Source of the DNA: Lachnospiraceae bacterium UBA7160 | Lineage (GTDB): Bacteria; Bacillota; Clostridia; Lachnospirales; Lachnospiraceae | Length of the DNA stretch: 60,719 nt | Assembly (NCBI GenBank): GCA_002491565.1 | Contig: DKWE01000048.1 | Span: 24,282 to 85,000 of the forward strand | Reading direction: 5' to 3' | Part shown: piece after piece, positions 32,560 to 40,297 of the stretch | How positions within the stretch are numbered: the stretch's first letter is position 1 | Layout: every line of letters begins with the position of its first letter | Translations under genes and position numbers: made by a program | Notes under the pieces: generated by a model | Told to the model about the DNA's origin: nothing | Databases searched by the model: none | Seen by the model: only the letters and a program-made list of their open reading frames with translations

Positions 32560-34674
32560 ATGAGAATTGAAAAGGGCGGAATTATTAATGACTTTATTGA
32601 GCCAAATAAGTGTCAGTATGCTATCCCGGTTTATCAGCGCAATTATGAGTGGTCTAGGGAGCAGTGCAAGAAGCTATTTGAGGATGTGGTCAATGCGCAT
32701 TTTAGTGATCATATGCATTTTTGCGGATCGATCGTTTATGCTCTGTTAAGGCAGGAAAAGAAAATCAGTTACTATGTGATTATTGATGGGCAGCAGCGTT
32801 TGACAACGGTCTTTTTACTGATTAAGGCGTTGATAGATATGGCGGATACAGAGGCTGATAAAGAAGCCCTGAGGTCCAGTATTTTTAATGTAGATAAATT
32901 TCAAAAATATGATATAGACGATTCGAGTAAACTAAAACTAAAACCAATCAAGAGCGATAACAGGCAACTGTTACTTTTAATGGAGGATCATCCGGAACAG
33001 ATGGATAAATCCAGCGGGCTGTACCGGAATTATATTCTGTTTTGTGATTTGATAAAGACCTTTCTGGAAGCTCATCCGGATATGGGTGTCAGCAATATTT
33101 ACGATGGATTGGAACATCTTATGTGCGCAACAATCAAATTGGAGGATGAGGACGATAATGCACAGGAGATTTTTGAACGAATTAATTCTACTGGTGTTCC
33201 TCTGAATCTCGCCGATAAGATCCGAAACTTTGTTTTGATGACAGATAAAGATCAGGACAGGCTGTTTGAAGATTATTGGCTGAAAATGGAATTCATGCTG
33301 ACTCGTGAACAGCTGTCCAACTACTTTCTTGATTATCTGAATATGAAGCTGGATAGTTTTACGAAGGAAAGCACAGCCTATGAGAATTTTAAGGGCTTGT
33401 ATTTGGAACATGGCTATACAAATGAATCTATGTTGAAGGAGCTTCTGCATTATGCCACTTTTTATCATACATTTTTGGTGGGTGACATGAATTATGGAGA
33501 GAACGTAAATATAGCTTTAGATGGATTGCGAAAATTGAATCAGACAACGGTGTATCTATTTTTGTTTCATGTATTTGATGATTATGAGGCTGGTGTAATT
33601 GATCTGGAAAAGTTGGAAAAGATTTTGAATTTCCTATTGGCATACAGTATCCGGAGAATCATGTGTGAGGTTTCATCAAACTCTCTGCGCGGGCTTTATA
33701 AAACTCTTTACGGGCGTGTGTTTGGCAGGGGAGAAAATAAAGATCACTATTATGATGCCATTGTATCGTTTCTGCAGCAGCTGACCTCTCGCGATGCGAT
33801 TCCTTCTGATGCGGAATTTGTGTTAGCATTAAAACAGAATAATTTGTATCGTAAGCATGCGCTATGCCGTTATTTACTGATAGTCATTGAAAATCAGGGA
33901 AAAGAGAAGGTAGTAACGGATTCGCTGAGCATTGAGCACATTATGCCGCAGAATAAAAATCTGTCGACTGCATGGCAGAAGATGTTGGGCAAAAACTGGA
34001 TAGAGGACAGAGATCGCTGGCTTCATACTTTGGGAAACTTGACATTGACGGGATATAATAGTGAGCTTGGCGATAAACCATTTGAGGAAAAGAAATCTCT
34101 GATTGAGGAAAACACGACCAGGATGGTTATTCTTTACCAGGATGTTCGAAATGCCAGCGTGTGGAATGCAGAGGAGATTCAGAGACGCGCAGAAAGGCTC
34201 GCGCGTGAGGTGGTAAGGCTGTTTCCCATTGTGCAGCCGGAGACAATGATTTCGTTTACAGATCCGCGTTATTGTGAGTATACGGTAGAGGAACCCCACA
34301 ATGCTACCTATAAGTATGTAAATTATTATGAGATGCTTGGGGAACGGGTCAATGTGGATAGTTTTGCTTCTATGGTTTGGTCGGTTGCTCAAAAACTGTA
34401 TGAGATGGATAATACAATCATTGAAGAAATGGCACGGAAAAATGAAGTATTTCAGAACTGGACCAATCCGGCGTTTTCTTACGATGATAAAGCAGTCAGA
34501 GGTGGCAAACGGCTGCAGAAAGGGAGTGATATCTACATAAGTACAGGATATTCTGCCTATGCTTGCATATGCTTTATTCGCGCGCTGCTGAAAAAGTATA
34601 ATCTGGATATAGCAGAGGATTTTGTATATAGTGCAAGGCCGAATCATGCCAGTACAAAAGTGGAAAATATCTGA
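32560..34674 (+). CDS. DUF262/DUF1524 protein (GmrSD-like, candidate type IV restriction enzyme)
   Basis: The 704-residue protein combines the N-terminal DUF262 ParB/Srx-like NTPase domain (VYQRNYEWSREQC near residue 25; IIDGQQRLTTVFLLIKAL near 73-90, with intact DGQQR) with a DUF1524 HNH-type nuclease (SLSIEHIMPQNKN near 455; HTLGNLTLTGYN near 490). GmrS and GmrD domains in one chain form a nucleotide-stimulated nuclease against phages with modified DNA. About 140 further C-terminal residues (from about 565) form an extra domain I do not recognise. The gene is visibly AT-richer than its surroundings and sits beside gene remnants, suggesting transfer. The start at 32560 follows GAGGGAA. Confidence 0.87.
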   Translation: MRIEKGGIINDFIEPNKCQYAIPVYQRNYEWSREQCKKLFEDVVNAHFSDHMHFCGSIVYALLRQEKKISYYVIIDGQQRLTTVFLLIKALIDMADTEADKEALRSSIFNVDKFQKYDIDDSSKLKLKPIKSDNRQLLLLMEDHPEQMDKSSGLYRNYILFCDLIKTFLEAHPDMGVSNIYDGLEHLMCATIKLEDEDDNAQEIFERINSTGVPLNLADKIRNFVLMTDKDQDRLFEDYWLKMEFMLTREQLSNYFLDYLNMKLDSFTKESTAYENFKGLYLEHGYTNESMLKELLHYATFYHTFLVGDMNYGENVNIALDGLRKLNQTTVYLFLFHVFDDYEAGVIDLEKLEKILNFLLAYSIRRIMCEVSSNSLRGLYKTLYGRVFGRGENKDHYYDAIVSFLQQLTSRDAIPSDAEFVLALKQNNLYRKHALCRYLLIVIENQGKEKVVTDSLSIEHIMPQNKNLSTAWQKMLGKNWIEDRDRWLHTLGNLTLTGYNSELGDKPFEEKKSLIEENTTRMVILYQDVRNASVWNAEEIQRRAERLAREVVRLFPIVQPETMISFTDPRYCEYTVEEPHNATYKYVNYYEMLGERVNVDSFASMVWSVAQKLYEMDNTIIEEMARKNEVFQNWTNPAFSYDDKAVRGGKRLQKGSDIYISTGYSAYACICFIRALLKKYNLDIAEDFVYSARPNHASTKVENI

Positions 34675-34680
34675 ATAATA

Positions 34681-34799
34681 ACACGCTTCGCGATGCACAC
34701 AAAATGCGTTAAAAACGCATTTTGGCATTGCTGTCCTTGAGATTTTCGTGCATTCTGCACGAAAACGCCTCGCGGGACAGTGGATGCGTGGACAGTAAC
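34681..34799. repeat. Dispersed repeat B, full copy
   Basis: The element has two perfect hairpins: AAAATGCGTT/AACGCATTTT (34701-34723) and TTTCGTGCA/TGCACGAAA (34744-34764). Its 3' half recurs at 27573-27630 and its ends at 6765-6803. Confidence 0.75.
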
Positions 34800-34831
34800 G
34801 AAATGGCTTGAAATGGAGAGTTAAAAAGCTC

Positions 34832-35314
34832 ATGGATATGAAGCAAGTGAAAATAAGAGAGATCAGACCTGATGAGACCTGGCTTTTGAGGGATTTTCTG
34901 TATGAAGCAATTTTTATACCGGAAGGTGCAAAGCCGCCTGCACGGGAAATTATTGAACAGCCGGAGCTTAAGATTTACTATGAGAATTTTGGTATCGGGG
35001 CGGCAGATAACTGTATAGTTGTAGAAGCTTACGGCAAGGTGATCGGAGCAGTGTGGACGCGCATTATGAATGATTATGGCCATGTGGATGATGATACCCC
35101 GTCATTTGCCATATCGCTGCACAAGGAGTATCGAGGGCAGGGCATCGGGACCCGACTTATGCGGGAAATGCTTGGGCTTCTGAAAAAACAAGGATATAAA
35201 AGGGCATCGCTGGCAGTACAGAAGGCAAATTATGCGTTGCAGATGTATGAGAAAGTTGGCTTTATGACCGTGGACGAAAATGACGAAGAGTATATTATGG
35301 TGTGTGATTTATAG
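34832..35314 (+). CDS. GNAT-family N-acetyltransferase, 160 aa
   Basis: A single GNAT domain with LHKEYRGQGIGTRLMREML (the acetyl-CoA pyrophosphate loop RGQGIGTRL) and the C-terminal NYALQMYEKVGFMTVDE. It transfers an acetyl group to an unknown small molecule or protein. The start at 34832 or 34838 is weakly defined; GGAGAG lies about 11 bases before the first. Confidence 0.85.
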   Translation: MDMKQVKIREIRPDETWLLRDFLYEAIFIPEGAKPPAREIIEQPELKIYYENFGIGAADNCIVVEAYGKVIGAVWTRIMNDYGHVDDDTPSFAISLHKEYRGQGIGTRLMREMLGLLKKQGYKRASLAVQKANYALQMYEKVGFMTVDENDEEYIMVCDL

Positions 35315-35555
35315 ACAGAGTATTGATTGGGAGCATAGATAAACTCCATACAACGGAGACAGGTGCGGATAGATAAAAAAACTTACCCTAATGGCTGACA
35401 ATGTTGTGGAATGGCGCCGGTTACTGGCGACGGGATTTAAGGATATCTATATGGCTGCTAAAACAAAGAGAGAAAAAATTTAAGGAGGACAATTCTGTGT
35501 ACGTTATGCAGGCTTGTGGTAAAATAGGCAAAGGGATTTTTTGGAGGAGACCGAT

Positions 35556-35888
35556 ATGAGTATTGTCGTGAATATCTATTATACCGGGACAAATGGAGCA
35601 GCCCGGAAGTTTGCGGAAGAGATGGAACGAAGCGGGATTGCCGCAATGATCCGCGAGGAGGAAGGAAATCTGCGGTATGAGTATTTCTTTCCGATGGAAG
35701 ATGAGGAAACGGTGCTGTTGATTGACAGCTGGGCGGACCAGAAGGCGATTGATCGGCATCATGCATCGCCGATGATGGAGAAGATTGCAGAGCTTCGGGT
35801 GAAATATGACTTGCATATGAAGGTGGAGCGGTATCTGTCAGATGAGGGCGGGATACCGGAATCGGACCGTCGTTTTATTAAAGGGTAA
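35556..35888 (+). CDS. Antibiotic biosynthesis monooxygenase (ABM) domain protein, 110 aa
   Basis: A small dimeric ferredoxin-like fold: VVNIYYTGTNGAARKFAEEM at the start, DEETVLLIDSWADQKAIDRH in the middle and HHASPMMEKIAEL before the last strand, typical of YgiN/ABM proteins. These include quinol or heme-related monooxygenases and many uncharacterised members. GGAGGAG precedes the ATG at 35556. Confidence 0.75.
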   Translation: MSIVVNIYYTGTNGAARKFAEEMERSGIAAMIREEEGNLRYEYFFPMEDEETVLLIDSWADQKAIDRHHASPMMEKIAELRVKYDLHMKVERYLSDEGGIPESDRRFIKG

Positions 35889-35942
35889 AAGAGCAGGTAA
35901 AATCTTAACTACTTTTATAATGTGTGAGGAGGATATTGCCTT

Positions 35943-36686
35943 TTGAGACAAGAGGTATACGGTTACATAAAGAAAAAATATGGGGTATTGCCAGAGTATC
36001 CGTGGAGGGATTTGGATGCCAGCGCGGTTTTCCGCCATGAGGACAATCACAAGTGGTTTGCTCTGGTGATGGATGTCAGGAAGAACCGGCTTGGACTGCC
36101 GGGAGAGGATTCTATTGACGTGGTCAACCTGAAAGTAGATGATCCGTTTTTCCGGGATGTGCTCATTCGGGAGCAGGGGATTATGCCTGCGTATCATATG
36201 AATAAACAGCACTGGATCACGGTACTTTTGGATGGAACGGTGGAGCCGGAGCGTGTGTATGAACTGATCGACAGGAGTTTTGCGGCTACAGCTTCCAGGA
36301 AGAAGCAGGAAAAGCTGCGGCAGCCGAAGGAGTGGCTCGTTCCGGCGAATCCAAAGTATTACGATATTGGGCATGCTTTCGATAAGAAGGAAGAAATTGA
36401 CTGGAAGCAGGGGAGCGGAATTAAGGCAGGAGACACGGTATTTCTGTATGTGGCGGCGCCGGTGTCCGCGATTCTTTACCAGTGCAAGGTTACGGAAACG
36501 AACATACCGTATCGGTATGAGGATGAGAATCTGAGTATCAAAGCACTTATGCGGATCAAATTGCTTCGGCGGTACAGACCGGAACAGTTTTCATTTAGCA
36601 AATTGAAGGAAGAATATGGGATTTATGCGGTCAGAGGGCCGCGAGGGATTCCAAATAGCCTGAGCGCCGCGTTGAAGAAGCCGTAA
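35943..36686 (+). CDS. MmcQ/YjbR-domain protein with C-terminal EVE-like domain
   Basis: TTG start after GAGGAGG. Residues 1-115 are the MmcQ/YjbR (cyaY-like) fold (YPWRDLDASAVFRHEDNHKWFALVMD; MNKQHWITVLLDG). Residues about 125-247 resemble an EVE/PUA-like domain (PKEWLVPANPKYYDIGHAF, IKAGDTVFLYVAAPVSAILYQCKV), a fold that reads modified bases. The two-domain fusion could recognise modified DNA or RNA, which fits the nearby GmrSD-like nuclease but is not proof of a link. Confidence 0.75.
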   Translation: MRQEVYGYIKKKYGVLPEYPWRDLDASAVFRHEDNHKWFALVMDVRKNRLGLPGEDSIDVVNLKVDDPFFRDVLIREQGIMPAYHMNKQHWITVLLDGTVEPERVYELIDRSFAATASRKKQEKLRQPKEWLVPANPKYYDIGHAFDKKEEIDWKQGSGIKAGDTVFLYVAAPVSAILYQCKVTETNIPYRYEDENLSIKALMRIKLLRRYRPEQFSFSKLKEEYGIYAVRGPRGIPNSLSAALKKP

Positions 36687-36782
36687 GAAGCCGTCGCAGC
36701 GGAGTTGGATTTGGAGTTGGATTTGACTGTATGCGCTTTCTTTTGATGGACGGTGAGGTTTTGCTTTATGATAGAAAAAAAC

Positions 36783-36812
36783 TTGAATATTGCGGATGCG
36801 TTGCTATATAAT
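36783..36812 (+). promoter_or_regulatory. Promoter upstream of the cobalamin riboswitch
   Basis: TTGAAT at 36783-36788 and TATAAT at 36807-36812 with an 18-base spacer. Confidence 0.75.
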
Positions 36813-36823
36813 AAAAAAATAGG

Positions 36824-36993
36824 AATTTTCAGTGCTGGCGCGGAACACCGTCAGGTAAAAGGGAATCAGGTGCAAATCCTGAGCGATCCGGTCACTGTAA
36901 ACAGGGAGTGAGGCTGCAAGGCGCCATTGGACAAGGAGTTCGTCTGAGAAGGCGCAGCCGCGCAAAGAGCTGTAAGCCAGGAAACCTGCTGGA
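36824..36993 (+). ncRNA. Cobalamin (AdoCbl-type) riboswitch
   Basis: Conserved cobalamin aptamer blocks occur in order: GGGAATCAGGTGCAAATCC, TCACTGTAAACAGGGAGT and the B12 box AAGCCAGGAAACCTGCTG. The ACCGTATATACGGT palindrome at about 37034-37047 lies between aptamer and start codon and may belong to the expression platform. It controls the FTR-like and thioredoxin genes. Cobalamin riboswitches usually switch genes off when B12 is present. Confidence 0.92.
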
Positions 36994-37085
36994 GATTTTG
37001 GATGAATAGCTTCCGAAGAAGGCGAGTTCATGGGAGAACCGTATATACGGTCGAAGATTTTATCGCAGAGCAGGGAGGAATAAGC

Positions 37086-37283
37086 ATGAAGATTACACTG
37101 AACCCGGATGAGGAGATCGTGCGGGTAGTAAAGGAAGGGTTGAAGCAGACTGGAGGATACTGTCCCTGCAGGCGCGAGCGGACGGAGGAGAACCGCTGCA
37201 TGTGTCAGGAATTCCGGGAGCAGATCAAGGACCCGGAGTTCGAGGGATTTTGTCATTGTATGCTTTATTACAAGTCACGGTAG
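37086..37283 (+). CDS. Ferredoxin:thioredoxin reductase catalytic-chain-like protein
   Basis: The 65-residue protein contains the FTR beta pattern CPC (YCPCRRE), a second pair CMC (NRCMCQEF) and a third CHC (GFCHCMLYY). These six Cys form the 4Fe-4S cluster and the adjacent redox disulfide that reduces thioredoxin with electrons from ferredoxin. It is shorter than the ~90-110 residues of typical FTR catalytic chains and has no variable chain nearby. GGGAGGAA sets the start at 37086; an upstream in-frame ATG at 37002 lies next to the riboswitch. The thioredoxin gene follows after 69 bases. Confidence 0.82.
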   Translation: MKITLNPDEEIVRVVKEGLKQTGGYCPCRRERTEENRCMCQEFREQIKDPEFEGFCHCMLYYKSR

Positions 37284-37352
37284 TGTACTCTCGCGGGATA
37301 GTGGCGGCTGAAGGGTTACTGAGATAGTACACTGGAAGAAAAGGAGGAAATA

Positions 37353-37664
37353 ATGTCAGAGATAATTATTACAAAGCAGAATTTTAAAGCTGAAGTACTG
37401 CAGTCCGCGCAGCCGGTTCTGGTCGACTTTTGGGCTGAGTGGTGCGGGCCGTGCAGAATGCTGGCGCCGGTACTGCAGGAGCTTGCGCAGGAATACGACG
37501 GGCGTGTCCGGATCGGCAAAGTGAATGTGGATGAGGAGGCTGACCTGGCGATACAGTTTGGGATTGACAGCATACCGGCGGTACTGCTGTTCCGCGATGG
37601 CAAGCTGGTCAGCAGGTCAGTGGGATACCGGCCGAAAGCAGCGTTTGAGGAAATGCTGAAGTAA
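37353..37664 (+). CDS. trxA: Thioredoxin
   Basis: The 103-residue canonical thioredoxin has the active site FWAEWCGPCRM (residues ~26-36), the cis-Pro region SIPAVLLF and the C-terminal helix. It reduces protein disulfides such as that of ribonucleotide reductase. It follows the FTR-like gene and is under the same cobalamin riboswitch, so its electrons may come from ferredoxin rather than NADPH. Confidence 0.92.
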   Translation: MSEIIITKQNFKAEVLQSAQPVLVDFWAEWCGPCRMLAPVLQELAQEYDGRVRIGKVNVDEEADLAIQFGIDSIPAVLLFRDGKLVSRSVGYRPKAAFEEMLK

Positions 37665-37698
37665 ATAGGGGAAAGAAGGACTCTTTCACGGCCCCTGG

Positions 37699-39027
37699 TT
37701 ACATTTTACTGAAACGCCGGTAAATGAAGTATGCAACGGACGCGGTCAGAAGCTCTGCGATCCAGAAAGAATTCCACACACCGTCGGCTCCCAGAAATCT
37801 GCTCAGGATAAAAGCAGCGGGGATGATAAAGACGACGTAGCGGAGCAGGGAGATCATCAGAGACGGTACGCCCATTCCCAGGCCCTCAAGGGCTCCTGCG
37901 GAAGTGACGGATACGGCAGATACGATAAATCCTGCACTTATGATGCGAAGTGCAAAGGCACCTGCCTGGATGGTCTGCTGATTTGAGGTAAATAATCCGA
38001 TCAGCTGGCCGGGGATTGCCAGACAGAGGATGGTGCCTGCCACCATAATCGCTGCGCTCAGCGTCAGGGTAAGGAGATAAAGCTTCCGGACTCTTTTTGT
38101 CTCCCCGGCTCCGTAGTTATAGCCGATCAGAGGGCGCATTCCCTGAATAATTCCGTTGGCCGGAAGATAGAGGAAGGTCTGTAGCTTGTAATACACACCC
38201 AGCACCACGACATATTCCTGCGAGTAGGCGGAAAGAATCGCGTTGAGTGAGGAGACAAGCAGGGACGGAAGCGCCATGTTGAGCATTGCCGGGATGCCGA
38301 TAGAATACAGCTTCCGGGTTAAGCTTCTGGAAAAACGCAGCCCACGGAAGCTGATTTTCACCGGAATCGGACGCAGCAGATAAATTACAACGTAGATGGC
38401 CAGCGTCAGCACCTGCCCGATGACCGTGGCAAGGGCCGCACCCGTGATGCCCATCTCTGGCAGCGGACCGACTCCGAAGATCAGAAGAGGGTCCAGAAGA
38501 ATATTGGTAATGCATCCAACCATCATAGCACCCATGCTGACGGTCATTTTCCCGACGGCCTGGAAGAGCTTTTCAAAACACAGTTCAGCGGAGATAACTG
38601 TTGAAAATCCGAAGGTGATATAAGCGTACTGCATCCCAAGACGGATGACTTCCGAATCCGAAGTAAACATCCGGAGAAAGCGCGGAAGAATCAGGATACT
38701 GATTACAGTCATCAGGATACCGTGCAGGATGTTCAGCAGCAGTCCAAGGGTGGCAGCCTGATTGGCAGTTTTCTGATTGTTCGCTCCAAGCTGGTACGCG
38801 ATGACTGCGTTGATGCCGATGCCAAAGCCGATCGCCACCGAATTAATAAAATTCTGGATCGGGAAGACTAGGGACAGGGCGGTCATGGCGTCTTCACTGA
38901 TTCTCGCCACAAAAAAGCTGTCAACAATATTGTAAAGTGCGTTCACCATCATGGAAATGACCATAGGCAGTGACATCGACAGCAGAAGTGGAAGGACAGG
39001 GCGTTCTTTCATAAATGTTTGTTGCAT
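37699..39027 (-). CDS. MATE-family efflux transporter
   Basis: The 442-residue protein has twelve membrane segments, opening LSMPMVISMMVNALYNIVDSFFVARIS as in the DinF/NorM-like MATE branch of Clostridia. AYQLGANNQK (first half) and IGYNYGAGETKRVRKLY (second) are characteristic. It is not closely similar to the MATE protein at 27.7 kb. It is convergent with the thioredoxin gene; a hairpin with GGGGAAAGA/TCTTTC..CCCC separates them. Confidence 0.92.
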   Translation of the reverse strand: MQQTFMKERPVLPLLLSMSLPMVISMMVNALYNIVDSFFVARISEDAMTALSLVFPIQNFINSVAIGFGIGINAVIAYQLGANNQKTANQAATLGLLLNILHGILMTVISILILPRFLRMFTSDSEVIRLGMQYAYITFGFSTVISAELCFEKLFQAVGKMTVSMGAMMVGCITNILLDPLLIFGVGPLPEMGITGAALATVIGQVLTLAIYVVIYLLRPIPVKISFRGLRFSRSLTRKLYSIGIPAMLNMALPSLLVSSLNAILSAYSQEYVVVLGVYYKLQTFLYLPANGIIQGMRPLIGYNYGAGETKRVRKLYLLTLTLSAAIMVAGTILCLAIPGQLIGLFTSNQQTIQAGAFALRIISAGFIVSAVSVTSAGALEGLGMGVPSLMISLLRYVVFIIPAAFILSRFLGADGVWNSFWIAELLTASVAYFIYRRFSKM

Positions 39028-39159
39028 AGGGTATCATTCCTTTCTTGTAAAAATTTTTGCATGTATAAGAAAAATTTGCAGTAGATCAGAAATTATGCCG
39101 CCAGGCAGCCGACATAGTTCGTTGGCAATGACAGTTGATCTCCGGCAAAAAATCCACAC

Positions 39160-39195
39160 AAAAAACCACACAATTACCGGAAGATAATTGTGTGG
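39160..39195 (-). terminator. Terminator of queT
   Basis: On the minus strand CCACACAATTA and TAATTGTGTGG form a perfect 11-bp stem followed by TTTTTT. Confidence 0.85.
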
Positions 39196-39320
39196 CGAAA
39201 AGTAGATTGCTCTAAAAAAATCCACAACGAGTTTTGGAACTACATTCTAACACTGAAATAAACAATCTGTCAAGAAATATTTTCTGCTCGTTGTCCCGCT
39301 GTTTTCGGTGGGGATTGGAT

Positions 39321-39812
39321 TTATGCAGCCGTATGTTTAAAAATAAGTCCCTGATATCGCTCCAGAGCGAACAGAAGAATCATTCCCATGACACCGCAGG
39401 AGAGGACTTCTCCGAATCCGACGGTCAGCATCATGAAAGGGATGGGGAGCGGGACACCATAGCCGTAGCGCAGGACAAATGGCACGATCAGCGCATTTGC
39501 CACAACAGGCGGTACGGGAGCGAGGAAGCGGTGCTTCCGCAGCAGGTACGTGCCTGTGGCCGCGGTCAGTGTGGCGAGACTGCCGAAAATGATGTCGAGC
39601 GGAATTGCGCCACCCAGGGTATTGCCAATCAAGCATCCAATGAAGAGACCGGGAATCGCTGCCGGAGTAAAATAGGGCAGGATTGTGAGCGCTTCTGAGA
39701 CGCGCATCTGCACTTCACCAAAGCCGAAAGGCGCAAACACGACCGTCAGCACGACATAGATGGCGGCAATCGCCGCACTCTGGACGAGAAACGTTACTTT
39801 TGTGTTTTTCAT
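39321..39812 (-). CDS. queT: QueT-family queuosine precursor transporter (ECF S component)
   Basis: The 163-residue membrane protein with about five segments matches the QueT family: FAPFGFGEVQMRVSEALTIL, PAAIPGLFIGCLIGNTLGG and PLDIIFGSLATLTAA. It is the substrate-capture subunit of an energy-coupling factor transporter for preQ0/preQ1 or queuine-type precursors; the EcfAA'T module is not in this window. The preQ1-I-like aptamer in its leader supports the assignment. Confidence 0.9.
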   Translation of the reverse strand: MKNTKVTFLVQSAAIAAIYVVLTVVFAPFGFGEVQMRVSEALTILPYFTPAAIPGLFIGCLIGNTLGGAIPLDIIFGSLATLTAATGTYLLRKHRFLAPVPPVVANALIVPFVLRYGYGVPLPIPFMMLTVGFGEVLSCGVMGMILLFALERYQGLIFKHTAA

Positions 39813-39827
39813 ATTCTGTTTTCTCCT

Positions 39828-39865
39828 TTAGTTTTGTTTTACGTGTGGAAGGTCTCGAACACACG
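39828..39865 (-). ncRNA. preQ1-I-type riboswitch overlapping the queT ribosome binding site
   Basis: On the minus strand a 5-bp P1 stem (GUGUG/CACAC) encloses a 12-base loop UUCGAGACCUUC, the same length and UUCnAG...C pattern as the known class. The A-rich tail ends in ACUAAAGGAG, whose CU pairs with the loop AG and leads into the Shine-Dalgarno. The C before the 3' strand of P1 is in place for preQ1 recognition. One pseudoknot pair is a G-A mismatch and the tail is about three bases longer than typical. Confidence 0.65.
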
Positions 39866-39867
39866 AT

Positions 39868-40018
39868 TCATTCCCGAAAAGCAATGAGCCGGGCGGACGC
39901 GCTTGCGTGTCCATCTGGCGAATGCCGCGAGGATTAAATACGAGTATTTAACCCTGGTGCCGGGAATCGGCGGCAAGCCCGATAAGACCTTATTTTTATG
40001 GGCTTTGCAACGTGGGTT
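39868..40018 (+). repeat. Dispersed structured repeat A, copy 2 (diverged)
   Basis: TTCCCG, AGCAATGAGCC, TGGCGA and GCCGCGAGGATTAAATA align with copy 1 at 30337-30475; the later part aligns more loosely (GCAAGC..GATA, TTGCA.CG.GG). It lies wholly in the queT 5' leader, in antisense orientation to that transcript. Confidence 0.75.
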
Positions 40019-40047
40019 AGTGTAGCATAAAACAGGTGCCAGGTCAA
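40019..40047 (-). promoter_or_regulatory. Promoter of queT
   Basis: On the minus strand TTGACC (40047-40042) and TACACT (40024-40019) with a 17-base spacer; the leader would be about 200 bases. Confidence 0.6.
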
Positions 40048-40193
40048 GAAAAAACAAACAATGGCCACTAAAAAGTTTCGTCATAAGCATAATTTGCCAT
40101 GGTCGGGAGCCGCATCTGCACGAATGCGCAGGTCTCTTGTTTGAGAAGAAGAAAAAGATTTGTAGAATAATGGAAATAGCAGATTAGTTAAAA

Positions 40194-40295
40194 AAGAGGG
40201 GGTTGCAAAACTGCCGAAATCCACATTCTCTGGTATATAACTACTCGGTTAATCACCAGAGTTTGCAGTCTTGACGTATTTTGCAACACCCTCTT
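40194..40295. repeat. Palindromic MITE-like element, also terminator of the LacI-type gene
   Basis: 17-bp terminal inverted repeats AAGAGGGGGTTGCAAAA and TTTTGCAACACCCTCTT (one mismatch) enclose an inner CTCTGGT/ACCAGAG hairpin. In the minus direction the outer stem is followed by TTTTTT, directly after the regulator's stop codon, so it can end that transcript. Confidence 0.75.
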
Positions 40296-40297
40296 GT

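Larger units (their letters stand above)
39813..40297. other. 485-bp region between queT and the LacI-type gene
   Basis: It contains the preQ1-like aptamer (39828-39865), repeat A copy 2 (39868-40018), the queT promoter (40019-40047), about 150 bases with nothing recognised, and the palindromic element 40194-40295. Confidence 0.6.

Noticed and set aside
37284..37320. Another copy of dispersed repeat B after the FTR-like gene
   Set aside because: Only CTCGCGGGA.AGTGG is shared, too short to support homology.
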